Below, piece after piece: positions 44,360 through 54,507 of a stretch of DNA of 64,000 nt (positions are counted from its first letter, which is position 1; the number at the start of each line of letters is the position of its first letter). This stretch comes from Lepas anatifera. Lineage: Eukaryota; Arthropoda; Thecostraca; Lepadidae. The position numbers were made by a program, and so were the translations under genes. Location: assembly GCA_034440635.1 (NCBI GenBank), contig JAOTON010001820.1:1484501-1548500 (forward strand), in the 5' to 3' direction. A model generated the notes under the pieces. That model was given only the letters and a program-made list of their open reading frames with translations. It searched no databases and was not told the origin of the DNA.

Positions 44360-45070
44360 ATGGAGCAGGTGGATAAGGTAGAGGTACGGCTGGCCGAAGA
44401 CTTCAGGCCGTACAGAAATCAGTGGACGAGCAAACACTTGCAAAAAGTATTTCAAGAGCAGCATCAGGAGAGCACAAGCTCCATGGACTTCACAGATGTG
44501 CAGGCTGCTCAGATCCAGGCTGGTTCAATCAAGATAAGCTGCAAAAAGTGCTTCGAAGTGTTTGAACCAGTCGGGACTGCATGCCCAGCCTGTAAATCTC
44601 AAAAAGGCCAACGAGTTTCCCGCGACCTCATCAACGACTATGTATCACCACAGCATGCAGAAGCCGTCAGTTATGGGCTTGGTGAGGTTATTGATGTGAT
44701 GCCCAACTCTTACGGGTCATGCAAAGCTGTCCTCGCCAGTTTGAAGGAACAGTGGCATTCGTGAAACCCGCCAATGGGTTAGTCTCGGATGTGACGGCCA
44801 GCCCCATGACATGATGGCAAAGGTAGTAGAGGACACTCTTGCATGTATGCCATGTTACCTAATCTTAGAGAGGAAGGATGAAGACATCCATCAAGGAGTG
44901 GCATGCCGGACAACGTACCCCCTCTAAAACGTTTTTCGACTGGGTGATGCTGATGCTGGTTTGGGACACATTGAGATAAACCTAGAAAAGACCCATGTCA
45001 AGCTTATTTGGGTCCCTCTGTCCGGCATGTACATGATGATGTCCAACCTTTTGATGAACATTACATAGCA
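44360..45070 (+). pseudogene. Unidentified protein remnant with a zinc-ribbon-like cysteine pattern
   Basis: The first frame (44360-44764, 134 codons) has ISCKKCFEVFEPVGTACPAC, that is C-x2-C then 12 residues then C-x2-C, which could bind one zinc. A second frame takes over near 44757 and is open to about 44928 (RQWVSLGCDGQPHDMMAK, LACMPCYLILERKDEDIHQG, another CxxC). A third piece near 44940-45065 reads DAGLGHIEINLEKTHVKLIW. The three pieces follow one another as if from one decayed gene. The layout suggests a multicopy, perhaps transposon-borne family, but I cannot name it. At least two frame changes and one stop make this copy non-functional unless unseen introns explain them. Confidence 0.4.
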
Positions 45071-45479
45071 TATCAGATCCTGAGGGTGGTCCTGGAGAGC
45101 GGCAGCAAAGAGCTGATGGTCGAAAGCGAGGGGAGCGCGTACTGCCTACTGGAAAGTACCGGTACGTCTCCCAGAAAACTCTGGCGGTGGGCCGACAATG
45201 TCAGCTTTATCATTAGCAATGGCGGAGCAATGTCCGACTGGGGTCAAACGCCGATCTGGGGCGTGATGTCCCTCTACAATGTATTCGGCGCCCCCAGAGG
45301 CATAAATTTGCACTCGCCGTTGGTATACCGGAAACGCCCTCCCCTGGTGTACGATTTGGCCAAGATAGATTTGGCGCTCTCCGCCTTCGTCGGGGTAGAG
45401 CCGCCGAAAAGTGACTCTGCTCTGACGCGAATAACTCCCTCGCGTAAGGGTGCCCGAAAGATCGAAAAATCTAGATCCG
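45071..45479. other. Unassigned; overlapping frames on both strands
   Basis: A 190-codon plus-strand frame (45008-45580) and a minus-strand frame (45146-45559) overlap. Neither has a recognised motif, and the plus-strand frame runs into the MITE remnant at 45480. Confidence 0.35.
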
Positions 45480-45630
45480 CCAAGCATGCACGAACCCAGT
45501 ATTGCAGGAGGGGGCACATGGCCGGATGGGAGTGCCATTCGGACCAGGGGGGGCACCAAATCCTATCGCAGGCACACTAATACTAGCATCCTGGGGGAAA
45601 GGTACATTTCACGGGGCGCCATTGACCGTC
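45480..45630. mobile_element. Diverged relative of the hAT-type MITE at 63736
   Basis: GGACCAGGGGGGGCACC, CCAAATCCTATCGCAGG, AGCATCCTGGGGGAAAGG and ACATTTCACGGGGCGCC match in order GGACCAGGGGGCGCC, CCAAATCCTATCAGTGG, GGCATCCTGGGGAAGGGG and ACATTTCAGGGGGCGCC at 63778-63898. Its ends (CTAGATCCGCC at left) are decayed. Confidence 0.6.
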
Positions 45631-45635
45631 GAAGG

Positions 45636-45674
45636 GGCGGTGAGCGTCCGCTATATTAGCGGACGCTAACCGCC
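45636..45674. repeat. 18-bp hairpin with 3-nt loop
   Basis: GGCGGTGAGCGTCCGCTA, then TAT, then TAGCGGACGCTAACCGCC, with a single mismatch. It lies between the MITE remnant and the 45-bp minisatellite. Confidence 0.9.
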
Positions 45675-45699
45675 CGGTAACTAATATATAACTAATAAA

Positions 45700-46620
45700 A
45701 TCATTGTGACATGTAGGAATGGAAAATTTGCGCCCGCTAATGACATCATCGTGACCTGTAGGAATGACACGTTGGCGCCCGTTGATAAGATCATTGTGAC
45801 ATGTAGGAATGATAAGCTGGCGCCCGTTAATAACATCCTTGTGACATGTAGGAATGACAAATTGGCGCCCGCTAACGTCATCGTGACTGTAGGAATGACA
45901 AGCAGGCGCCCGCTAATAACATCATCCTGACATGTAGGAATGACAAGCTGGCGCCCGGTAAGGACATCACCATGACATGTACGGAATACAAACACGCGCC
46001 CGGTAATAACATTATCGTGACATGCAGGAATGACAAACTGGCGCCCGCTAATAACATCATCGTGAAATGTAAATAATTTTGGGGCTTATCGACGCACCAA
46101 CTGCCAGGGTCATATGGCGTCGCCAACTCTTTCCCTGTTGGAAGGGTTTCTCGGGAGCCAGCTTACTCCTTGTTCAGGGAAGCCGCCGGGCCTTGAACCC
46201 GGGTCGGCTGCGTGGCAGACAGCTACGCGGACCTCTCCACTACCGCACCCTCTCGTGAAATGTAAGAATGACTTGGCGCTTGGCGCCCGCTGATAACATC
46301 ATTGTGACAAGTAGGAATGGCAAATTGGCGTCCGCTAATAACACCATCGTGACATGTAGGAATGATAAGTTGGCGCCCGGTAAGGACATCATCGTGACAT
46401 GTGGGAATGACAAGATGGCGCCTATTAGCAATATCATCGTGACATGTAGGAATGACAAGTTGGCGCCCGCTAATAACACCATCGTGACAGGTAGGATTAA
46501 CAAGTTGGCCACTGGTAAAGACATCATCGTGACATGCAGGAACGATAAGTTGGTGGCCGGTAAGGAAATCACCAGGACAGGTGGGAATGGCAAGCTGTTG
46601 CCCCGTAGTAGTCGCTGCGC
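45700..46620. repeat. Minisatellite 3, 45-bp unit, interrupted by a SINE
   Basis: The unit is GTGACATGTAGGAATGACAA, GCTGGCGCCCGCTAATAACA, TCATC. About eight units lie before and seven after the SINE at 46073-46252. As 45 is a multiple of three, both strands stay open for 74 to 161 codons (for example VTCRNDKLAPANNII repeats), but nothing indicates translation. Copies near the right end are more diverged. Confidence 0.95.
46073..46252 (-). mobile_element. tRNA-derived SINE, family 1, copy 3, with 13-bp target duplication
   Basis: TCGTGAAATGTAA is present at 46060-46072 and 46253-46265. On the minus strand the SINE begins GAGGGTGCGGTAGTGGAGAG. It has an exact A box (TAGTGGAGAGG) and an exact B box (GTTCAAGGC), then the family body GAGTAAGCTGGCTCCCGAGA, AACCCTTCCAACAGGG, ATGACCCTGGCAGTTGGTG and CGATAAGCCCCAAAATTATT. 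It interrupts the 45-bp array, whose unit supplies the empty-site sequence. Confidence 0.93.
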
Positions 46621-46909
46621 CGGCGGAAAATTGCCGATCACACGCTCATTAGGAATGATCACGACTCGATCTTTCTGCTGTTGGAGAATGGCCACATCAG
46701 GAGGCAATGAATGCCTCGCCGGCAAGATTTACTGCTGAAACAATCGGTTCGAGCCTTTTGTTGCCTAGAGCTGTTGAAATGCTTGATCCTGAAAGCAAGA
46801 AGGCAAAAGGAAACAGGCAGACATCGTTACGAAATTACTCTACGTCACTGCCCGTTTTGGGCTGAAACTGCGCTACAGAATTAGGGGTGCGATATATTAT
46901 AGACCACGG
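46621..46909. other. No recognisable feature
   Basis: Right flank of the 45-bp array. Nothing was recognised. Confidence 0.4.
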
Positions 46910-47171
46910 CAGGCCTTCTTATTGCTGGAATCCTGGCCGTGGCACTTGCGTGTCAATCACGACATGGCAACCAAATTCGTGTCAATCTTGGGTAAAACCG
47001 ATTCGAATTTAGTGTTTATGGCCCAATTTCATAAAAGCTGTAGAAAAGCGGCATAGCATGTGGGGAATTGCCGCTCCCTTGTAATTCAAATACATCTGGT
47101 ACATTTTCCAGGCATCTGGTACCAAGGTCACTTTGCTGTCGCTGTCTTATCACTTTGGGCAAAAAGAAGCT
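46910..47171. repeat. Dispersed repeat D2, copy 2
   Basis: The partner of 23951-24211, same orientation. The first 90 bp are very similar, the rest less so. Confidence 0.8.
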
Positions 47172-48375
47172 CTGTATTTCGGAACCCGTGGTGTTTCTAG
47201 TTTCGCGGCGGACTAATGTGTATTTTTTAAGAGCTGTGTGGCCATTATTTCGCAATTAGACGTCAGTGTAGGAAAAAAGTGCACAAAACGGATTTTGCTG
47301 TTTTTTACGGAAAATTATTTCATTGACTTACCATTGCCTCTGATAATCCACGACTCTCCATTGGTGATGTAACTGAAATACAGTTCTTCAGTCCTACCAT
47401 CTGATGTACAAGAGATACGATATATAATGATTCACTATCTGAAGCTTTTCTGCAGGCGGCGTCGAATGATTAATAATGTGACTATTCTAGGTCAAAGCTA
47501 AGATTTGCCCTGACCTTGGATCAGGTCAATATCGAATTGGGTCAGAATGCATATCATTAGAACTGCAGAAACAAGACAACCCCAATGATGCCAAACTATA
47601 CAATTTAGCTCCGTTCCCGACAAAATTATTATGTTTAAACCATTTTACCGATACTTCTCCAACGGTGTCATCATGACTCAACTGATTTTAGGTCATCGAA
47701 TTCAGAAATAAAAAAAAACATTTTGTGTACTCGGTAGGCCCTTTATTCAATACGAATTTAGGTCGATAATTTAAGCTGATTCTTGCTCATGTTGTTTTCT
47801 TCTTTTTTAGATGAGGTCACTTGACCTGCACTGATGTCCTGATCTAAAATGACCTGAACCGAAAATTTTGAGAGGAGTTGTAAAAAGCTTCAGAAAAAAG
47901 CTATAATGGGTACAGCGGCGCTGTGGGTAGCCGTACTTTGCGAAAAACCCGACGGGTATGGTTACCCAGCCTCCGCCCCGGCAATGCACGTACTTGGTAG
48001 GAAGTCGGTCAGGTGCACCAACTGTGAGTAACGTTATACTAAATTCTGAAGCGCTTCTTTCCAACTCACTTATCCAGCAACTGCAGAGAGATCATTATCA
48101 TATCATAACCCTCATTACTACACAAAAGATAAATGCTGCTTATCTGATGGCCATTTCGTATTACAATCTAGGTAAGGGAAATACAGTAATGCTATGTTAT
48201 TTTTTTGTATTAAGTTCATTAATGTATTCCAAAGCTTTGGCCAATCTTTATGGGTACGGCTCGGCTATACTAAGATAAAATTTCAGAGTTGCAACAACGA
48301 AATAATCATTCTGCGAATTAACTTAGAGTATAACTCTGTTTTCAGTTTATCAGTATATCAGAGGCGCTATACAGT
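47172..48375. other. No recognisable gene
   Basis: Short frames only. GGTCA/TGACC words are frequent around 47490-47560 and 47805-47860, but no element ends are visible. Confidence 0.4.
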
Positions 48376-48418
48376 TTCAGCTATAGCTGAACATAAGCCG
48401 ACAACTATAGTTGTCGGC
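48376..48418. repeat. Two adjacent perfect palindromes with CTATAG cores
   Basis: TTCAGCTATAGCTGAA at 48376-48391 (16 bp, no loop) and, six bases later, a 22-bp perfect palindrome at 48397-48418 whose left half is GCCGACAACTA. Confidence 0.9.
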
Positions 48419-49104
48419 ATAAACAGGATACGGAATAATACAATTGTTACGTATATTTGCCATGTGCCATCGCATTGCCTATTGTCATGACCGTGGCTGG
48501 AGCACTTAAGCTTGAAGTGCATTTACTAGCCCGCCGGAATCGACAATACAATTTCTGAAAGCCTTGGCAATGGTCAAACGATGACAGGCGTGCCGCTTCT
48601 TACACCGAGAGCAATTCGAGGCCGGCACTTCCTCCTGTATCAAAAATTGTTATTGGAAAAATTGTGGACGTCCGTAGTACATTCCAACATAGACATAGCT
48701 ATAATAAACCTTTGTGAAAGTACACCAGTTCTTTTTCCGTTTCTTACGGCACAATACTTCCCATCAGAAGTTTGCTTTATTAAGGAATCAAGATATTCAT
48801 TGAAAATGACAATGACAAAAAGTAGTGGCATCTCTGGTTCGTTTTGAAACCCCCCTCCACACCTACGGTTCATTTTGCATAAACCATGCACCTCGAGGAA
48901 GGCAAGTGACTCGAATAATTCGTCAGCGGGCACAGGGACCCGGTGTGAGGTAGAGCCGAGGGTGTAAAATTAATTTTCAAAAAAATATATATCAGGCCGA
49001 CATAAAACCAAGCAAAACAAATCAAAGACAGAGAACACATGGACGGGGAGTGTAAAACCAGATCACTGAAGGACCATTCTTCGGATTTAAACTATAAAAC
49101 AAAT
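48419..49104. other. No recognisable feature
   Basis: Overlapping open frames at 48581-48847 (plus) and 48640-48933 (minus) lack motifs. Confidence 0.4.
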
Positions 49105-49300
49105 TGGCATGTTAGGGATTTCGCGAAATCCCTGAAAAGCATTCAGGTAGTTCGCGAAATCACTGGAGTTTCAGTGAGTTCACGAAATCCCCAGGGAGTT
49201 CACGAAATCCCTGGTCGGCCAGTGATTTTGCGAGCTCCCTAGGGATTTCGCGAACTCCTGGCTGGTCAGTGATTTTGGGAAATCCCTAGGGAGTTTTGCA
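49105..49300. repeat. Array of imperfect palindromes around TTCGCGAA
   Basis: AGGGATTTCGCGAAATCCCT (49114-49133) is a perfect 20-bp palindrome. Related units follow: AGTTCGCGAAATCACTGG, AGTTCACGAAATCCCCAGGG, AGTTCACGAAATCCCTGG, CCAGTGATTTTGCGAGCTCC, CTAGGGATTTCGCGAACTCC and CAGTGATTTTGGGAAATCCC. They occur in both orientations about every 25-30 bp. Confidence 0.85.
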
Positions 49301-49321
49301 CTTTCCCTGTAACATATACAA

Positions 49322-49355
49322 AACACACACACACACGCACACGCACACACACACA

Positions 49356-49425
<70 letters not shown>
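49322..49425. repeat. (CA)n then (TA)n microsatellite
   Basis: CA repeats with a few CG interruptions to 49355, then TA repeats to 49425. Confidence 0.95.
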
Positions 49426-49428
<3 letters not shown>

Positions 49429-50439
49429 GGGGATTGTTGGAACGGTTATGCGGCAGCATATGAAATTCATATCAAACACCAAAAGATTCTCACATTGAAC
49501 TCTTGAACAATTTATGCAAAGGACGCCGACGCCGTTGTGGGTATCCTGTGTGTGACTGTCGGGTGAGCGGCCATGGGCCAAGGGTGGTGCGACCGTGGCA
49601 CTTGAATTCGCCAATGTTGTCGAGAGGCGCCAAGAGTCAAGCGCTAGACGCTTTTGCGCCAATCGATAGATATCAGAACTGTCATTGTACTTGTTGATAA
49701 CCGAAATAAATGTATGTATGTATGTATGAAGGTGCAAGGCAATATTCAAGAAGGATCGGTAGGTAGGTAAGTAAGCCGGGAAGGACAAGGTACTCACAAG
49801 AGCTTCCCATTTCAAGGAAGGCTTCGGCACTTCATTTTTATGACATCCAATTTCTCGCTGTACGATCGAACAAATTTTTTTTAATTTCATCCACCAGATT
49901 TTGTGCCATGACTCACGTTCTTCATTAGGGTTTACCAAATTAAATATCTTGCTAATAATTTCCAAAAAACTGTACCGCACTAGAGAAGGCTAGAAATCCG
50001 CGAATACAAGAAAGTCAATAAATGAATCGCTGTAATCAAGGTCCTAAGACACTACATCGCACGTGCTAGCACTTCAGGCAAGCCTAGGCTGCTGATTTTA
50101 CGAACCAGTACTCGCGTACGAATGAATGAGATATTAGAGATGTCAATCAAAAACCACACGTTAGGTTTGCCACGTGTTAGGCAGATTCAGCGGATTCGCG
50201 AAGTTCCTGATATCACATTTGTTGACGGTAAAAGCTGCGAACTTGGATTGTCAGAGATTCAAATTATCGGCTCTTTGACCCAGTGATCCGAAAAAGGAAT
50301 ATTCCCTGCCACTTAAACATGGAGTCAAGTTAGATTTCTTCCACATGAAATACATACTGACTTCGACATTTAAAAGTGGCTAGGCAGTGCCTAACGTGCC
50401 TCTATGGAAGCGCCGCCACTGGGTTTTAGGGAGCTTCAA
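49426..50439. other. Unassigned; possible retroposon tail
   Basis: GAAATAAATGTATGTATGTA (49703 onward, ATGT repeated to 49728) looks like the 3' tail of a LINE or SINE copy lying to its left. No head or coding motif was recognised. The 266-codon minus-strand frame across 49180-49980 passes through the microsatellite and is not credible. Confidence 0.4.
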
Positions 50440-50542
50440 CTACATGGACGGCGATTTCCCGCCGTGGGGATTGAACCACGTTAATCCATGCTGTCCGATC
50501 TGAAGACGGGCAACGAAGCCACTAGACCACCCGGCCACGATT
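50440..50542 (-). ncRNA. tRNA-like sequence, probably a SINE head
   Basis: On the minus strand, GGCCGGGTGGTCTAGTGG gives an exact A box (TGGTCTAGTGG), and CGTGGTTCAATCCCCACG gives an exact B box (GTTCAATCC) with a 5-bp stem but an 8-nt loop. A convincing acceptor stem could not be drawn, so a working tRNA gene is less likely than a tRNA-derived SINE. The sequence after it contains CAGTGGCGGCGCTTCCATAG. No other copy was found in the window. Confidence 0.5.
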
Positions 50543-53478
50543 ATGATGACCATATTAGGTAGATTGATCCTCAGGGACCCGCACTTCTACGCATGGGGAA
50601 TGCCCATCGAAGTAGAGAAATTATGCAATCAACCTCCACCTATGCCCCTGTTTTAAACCTTTGACACTGTCCTTCGATTTGTTCTTTTCAGGCCCTCCAG
50701 CCATAATACTGCAACGACAAGGCTGAAAGCCTCAAAGTAGTTGATAAATATGATTGAAAAGGTGAATTTCAAGACTAAAAAGTCACAATAGCTGCATATG
50801 AAACATCAATAACGACGATGCACTTCACCAACACATCTATGCAGAATCACGCAGGTAACAAGGAGAGAATGCAAAACAATTCCGTCGGGGCCAACATTTT
50901 TAAGGGGGACGTCCCCTCTGATTGGCGAGTAGGGGAGCTCGCCCTCCCGTCCCTCCCCCTCGCTTTCGACGGCGCCTATGCCTGACACTAACACTAAATG
51001 CTGCTAAATAACAGGCTGGTATCCAGAATGCACAGGTCAGAACAGCAGCGCGACGGCTCGCGGCCAGCAGTCTGCGCCGGGCACAGCCGTCCGTGTGCTA
51101 GATGTTTATTGGCGACTGGCGGCGTCAGCCCCATCAGTCCACCCGCTGACCGCCGCTCGTCGGGCCTGAGTGCAGTTTGTATTCGGTACGGCCGACCGCC
51201 AGCGAGATGAGCCGGTTGCGTGGCGTGAGGAGTGTTTTTGCCGCGCCGTTTGGGCCGGCCGGCTGTCTGCTGTGACCTGATCGCCATTGGCTGACGGTGG
51301 GTGGCACACGTGCATCGGGCCATCTGCACCCCTATCAGTGTATCTTTGTCCTTGCCCGTGTAACACGGATGCGAGCCATCACAGTACAACACACTCCGGC
51401 GCGCCGGGGTCTGGCGGTGCAAAATTCGATAGCACATTCGTTGAGCCTCACTGGGGCAGAGAGGAGGTTGCTCGTCCAACACGGTTAGATAGACGACAGA
51501 TCCCTGTTACTGGACCCGGCCACGTGACGAAGTACGAGATCCCATACTTAGGTATCTAGCGAGACACAGGACGTCTTGAATCTTGTTTAGGTGCCAAGTG
51601 GCGCAGTTCACGGGCAAGGTCGAGATAACTTGCCCACACCTCTCGGTACCTAAACCAACCAGGACGCTCACGTTGGTAGCGGAGCCAATGCAACTAGGCT
51701 TCCGTCCTATATGTACATATGTGCTCTGCGTAGTCTGGTTAGTTGATAAGGGCCTTCTTCTCTTCTTGATACAACTCACCACAATGACTTCAAAACAAGC
51801 GGCAAATTCGGTGCACATAACTGTTAATTGGCTGTTTGCGGCAGGCTGTTTGAATGCGGTGGGCGCAGCAGCCTGGCCAGCGTCCAATTTAGACACCAAC
51901 TGCTCCAAATTATCACTGATCGGGCCCGGGCGCATGCTCCGTCATTTGCCTACATTAGCCCCAGCAACATGGCCTGTAAAGAGCTTATGATGGTCGTTGT
52001 AGCCTAACAGTTACAAGTTTGACACTCCCAAAAAACATACATTCAAACGCGCACCCCGTCGGCGGGCTTTTTAGTCATGACGCAACGCAGGGAAATCTAT
52101 CACAGTCATAGTACCATTTGTAATTAAATTAAAAAAGGGTAATCACACAAAACCAATTACTTCACATTATATTTCGTTCCTTTATTGCTGTTCTATAGAC
52201 ATGCCAGACTCAAGTTTGATCTGATGTATTTCTATTTGGTACCTAAAAATAAGTTGAAACTAAACGTTCGCAATCTTTTTCACCACCAGCGCGTTCCTTT
52301 TGATTTTCAGGTCATTGTACAGTTGTTGCGTAAACGACGGCAGAGCTAAAAGATCTTGGTTTCAATATGAGAACATTTCTGGCGGTGGATGAGAAGCTGT
52401 GTGTGATGGAATAAAAATGCAGTAGTCAAAATCTAATCAGATTAATGAAAATTAGCCAACTGACAAAGTTAATTTCTGAGACACCATATGCACTTCACTT
52501 TGTTACTTAGCACTAGTTTCATTAGAATACAGAGTTAATTAACCATCCCCGCAAAGTTTAAAAATGTAAAAAGAGATGACAAATTTTTCAAAGATTTTGA
52601 GGCTTTGGCGAAGAGCATACGTAAAAAAAAACGCGAAAGTTATTCTATGTAACGAAACAACACAAAAGTTGCTTTCGTTGCTCGAGGTCTCAAAGGCCAA
52701 ATATCAGTCCTTAAAAAAATTACTCCTCTCTTTTTAGCTTTTAAACTTTGAAGAAAGGTTAATTAAGCATCTAGTCTAACGATATGACCCTCATTAATGA
52801 GCTTCCACCCTTAAAAAACCACTTGTTTCATATTCCGCCGAAAAGCAGTTGGTTTGAACTTGATGAGAGAAGCCCAGGGCATGACTGTCGCGATGGTACT
52901 TTTCCGGAGGTGCCAGATCGCGGCCCCACTGTGGTTACGATATTAACAACAGCCGGCCTTTCCTCTGGGCGACTGGCACCAAAAACACCTCCGCCCTCCC
53001 CCTGGCCCGCCATTAGTCATGTGCCGTTGAGCAATATACACATTCCAAGTGAGGTAGGTATATTAATTAGCACGTCATCGCCGTGTAATTGGACGCATGA
53101 ACAAGCGGCGCAGGCCGGCGTAGTTCCCTCCGAGGCAGGCGGAGACAACAGCGCAGCCAGGCGGACAATTACCGAACACACTGCGGCCGCGCTCACACAA
53201 TTCGGAAAACCTGCGTAGATCACCAATGAATCGAAAAACAAGTCTTAAGGGAAATGCCCACCGCAGACGAAAACTAGCGCAATACACAAAGACGCCAATT
53301 TCTTCCAAATCTGACCAGGATTTTGAAGAAAAAAGAATAAAAGCCTGAACGAAAACCAGAAACATCATTTACGAGAAAAATGCATCACGAAGAAAAATAA
53401 AGAAGACAACTTCAACGCAGCATATATCTAATGGAGGGCTACAAAAGAACCTGTAATTGGTATGGCAAATAAGATAGC
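50543..53478. other. No recognised gene; CpG-richer at 50900-51600
   Basis: 50980-51560 is GC- and CpG-rich with overlapping frames on both strands (up to 162 codons), none with motifs. 52784-53218 is a 144-codon frame without motif. 52000-52780 is AT-rich. A CpG-rich stretch could mark a promoter, but no TSS or exon evidence was found. Confidence 0.35.
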
Positions 53479-53482
53479 TTAA

Positions 53483-54503
53483 CCCTCGCCCCACCGGGGG
53501 GCATCGATGGCCCCCTAAGGTTTTTCCGGGATAGCAGAAAAACGACGAGGCGCAGCACTGCGGTTGAGGGCTCTACCTCTCACTGCATCATTTTCCCATC
53601 ATCCCTGAAATTTTTTACCCCGGGTCACCCAAGGTCAGGTCACCAGACGAGGTCAACCAAGGTCACCTCACTTCACTTTAGAGCTCTGTAAGAGCTACAT
53701 TTCAAAGTCGATCGATTTGAAACTTCCTACACTTCATGACCCCTCCAGGGTCTACAAGGTGTATATCCGGGATTTTTCGATTTCGTGCCCTGAGGTCAGG
53801 TCACGAGGCGACCTCTCCCATTGGAAAAGCATAGGGAAAAGCTATTTCATGATATAAAAGCCACAAAAATGATTGCAGATACTCAGACTGCTCAGAACAA
53901 CGTTTTTGGACACCCTTTCACGGATCCCAGGGGTCATATTTGCCCTTTGAATTTTCCAAGGTCATCCAAGGTCACCGGAGGTCAAAAACAGTATTTTGAC
54001 AATAACTTTTGACCTAATTGAGCTAGAGCGGTGAAACAAACACCATCGTGTTTGTCTTGTCACTGGCTTTCATTCGATATACGGCAAGGTCACTTTTTGA
54101 CCTTTCGTGACCTCAGGTCATATTAGGTCACGAGGTGACCTCTGGAGGTCAAACCACTGGCCGGAGGTCTTTACGTTCCACATAGCGGAAAAAGTACAGG
54201 CAATTTGCTATCAAATGTACTTTACCAGGCCTCAATAGCTCTAATGACATAAGAGTTATGCCCAGTTTGCTTAATCATTGCATATTTGAGTGAAAATAGC
54301 CGATCTTGACCTAATTTGACCTCTGGAGGTCAAACCATTGACCTGAGCACTAAAACATGCGAAGTAATTTCTTACTGAATTCACGCGAACTTTCTATTGC
54401 ACTTTGCAGATTTGCGCTAACGCCCATATTTTCGGAGTTAGAGGGGGGCCATCGATGGCCCCCGGTGGGGCGAAGGTGGCGCGGACCCCCGGTGGGGCGC
54501 GGG
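53483..54503. mobile_element. TTAA-flanked element rich in AGGTCA half-sites, copy 1 (1021 bp)
   Basis: TTAA at 53479-53482 and 54504-54507. The left end CCCTCGCCCCACCGGGGG and the inverted right end CCCGCGCCCCACCGGGGG differ by one base. Subterminal (G)GGCCATCGATGGCCCC blocks occur at both ends. Inside are more than 20 GGTCA/TGACC words, often paired as in TGACCTCTGGAGGTCA and AGGTCACGAGGTGACCT. There is no transposase. TTAA duplications with CCC ends fit piggyBac-type elements (inference). Copy 2 is at 57502-59156. Confidence 0.85.
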
Positions 54504-54507
54504 TTAA

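Noticed and set aside
45008..45580. 190-codon plus-strand frame
   Set aside because: Its second half overlaps a MITE remnant and an equally long frame exists on the minus strand.
49180..49980. 266-codon minus-strand frame
   Set aside because: It passes through the palindromic array and the TA/CA microsatellites. No motif supports it.
50440..50542. Functional tRNA gene
   Set aside because: A and B boxes are exact, but the acceptor stem does not pair and the T loop is one base too long, so a SINE head is the better reading.
52784..53218. 144-codon plus-strand frame before the AGGTCA element
   Set aside because: It has no motif, signal or splice context, and a competing frame exists on the other strand.
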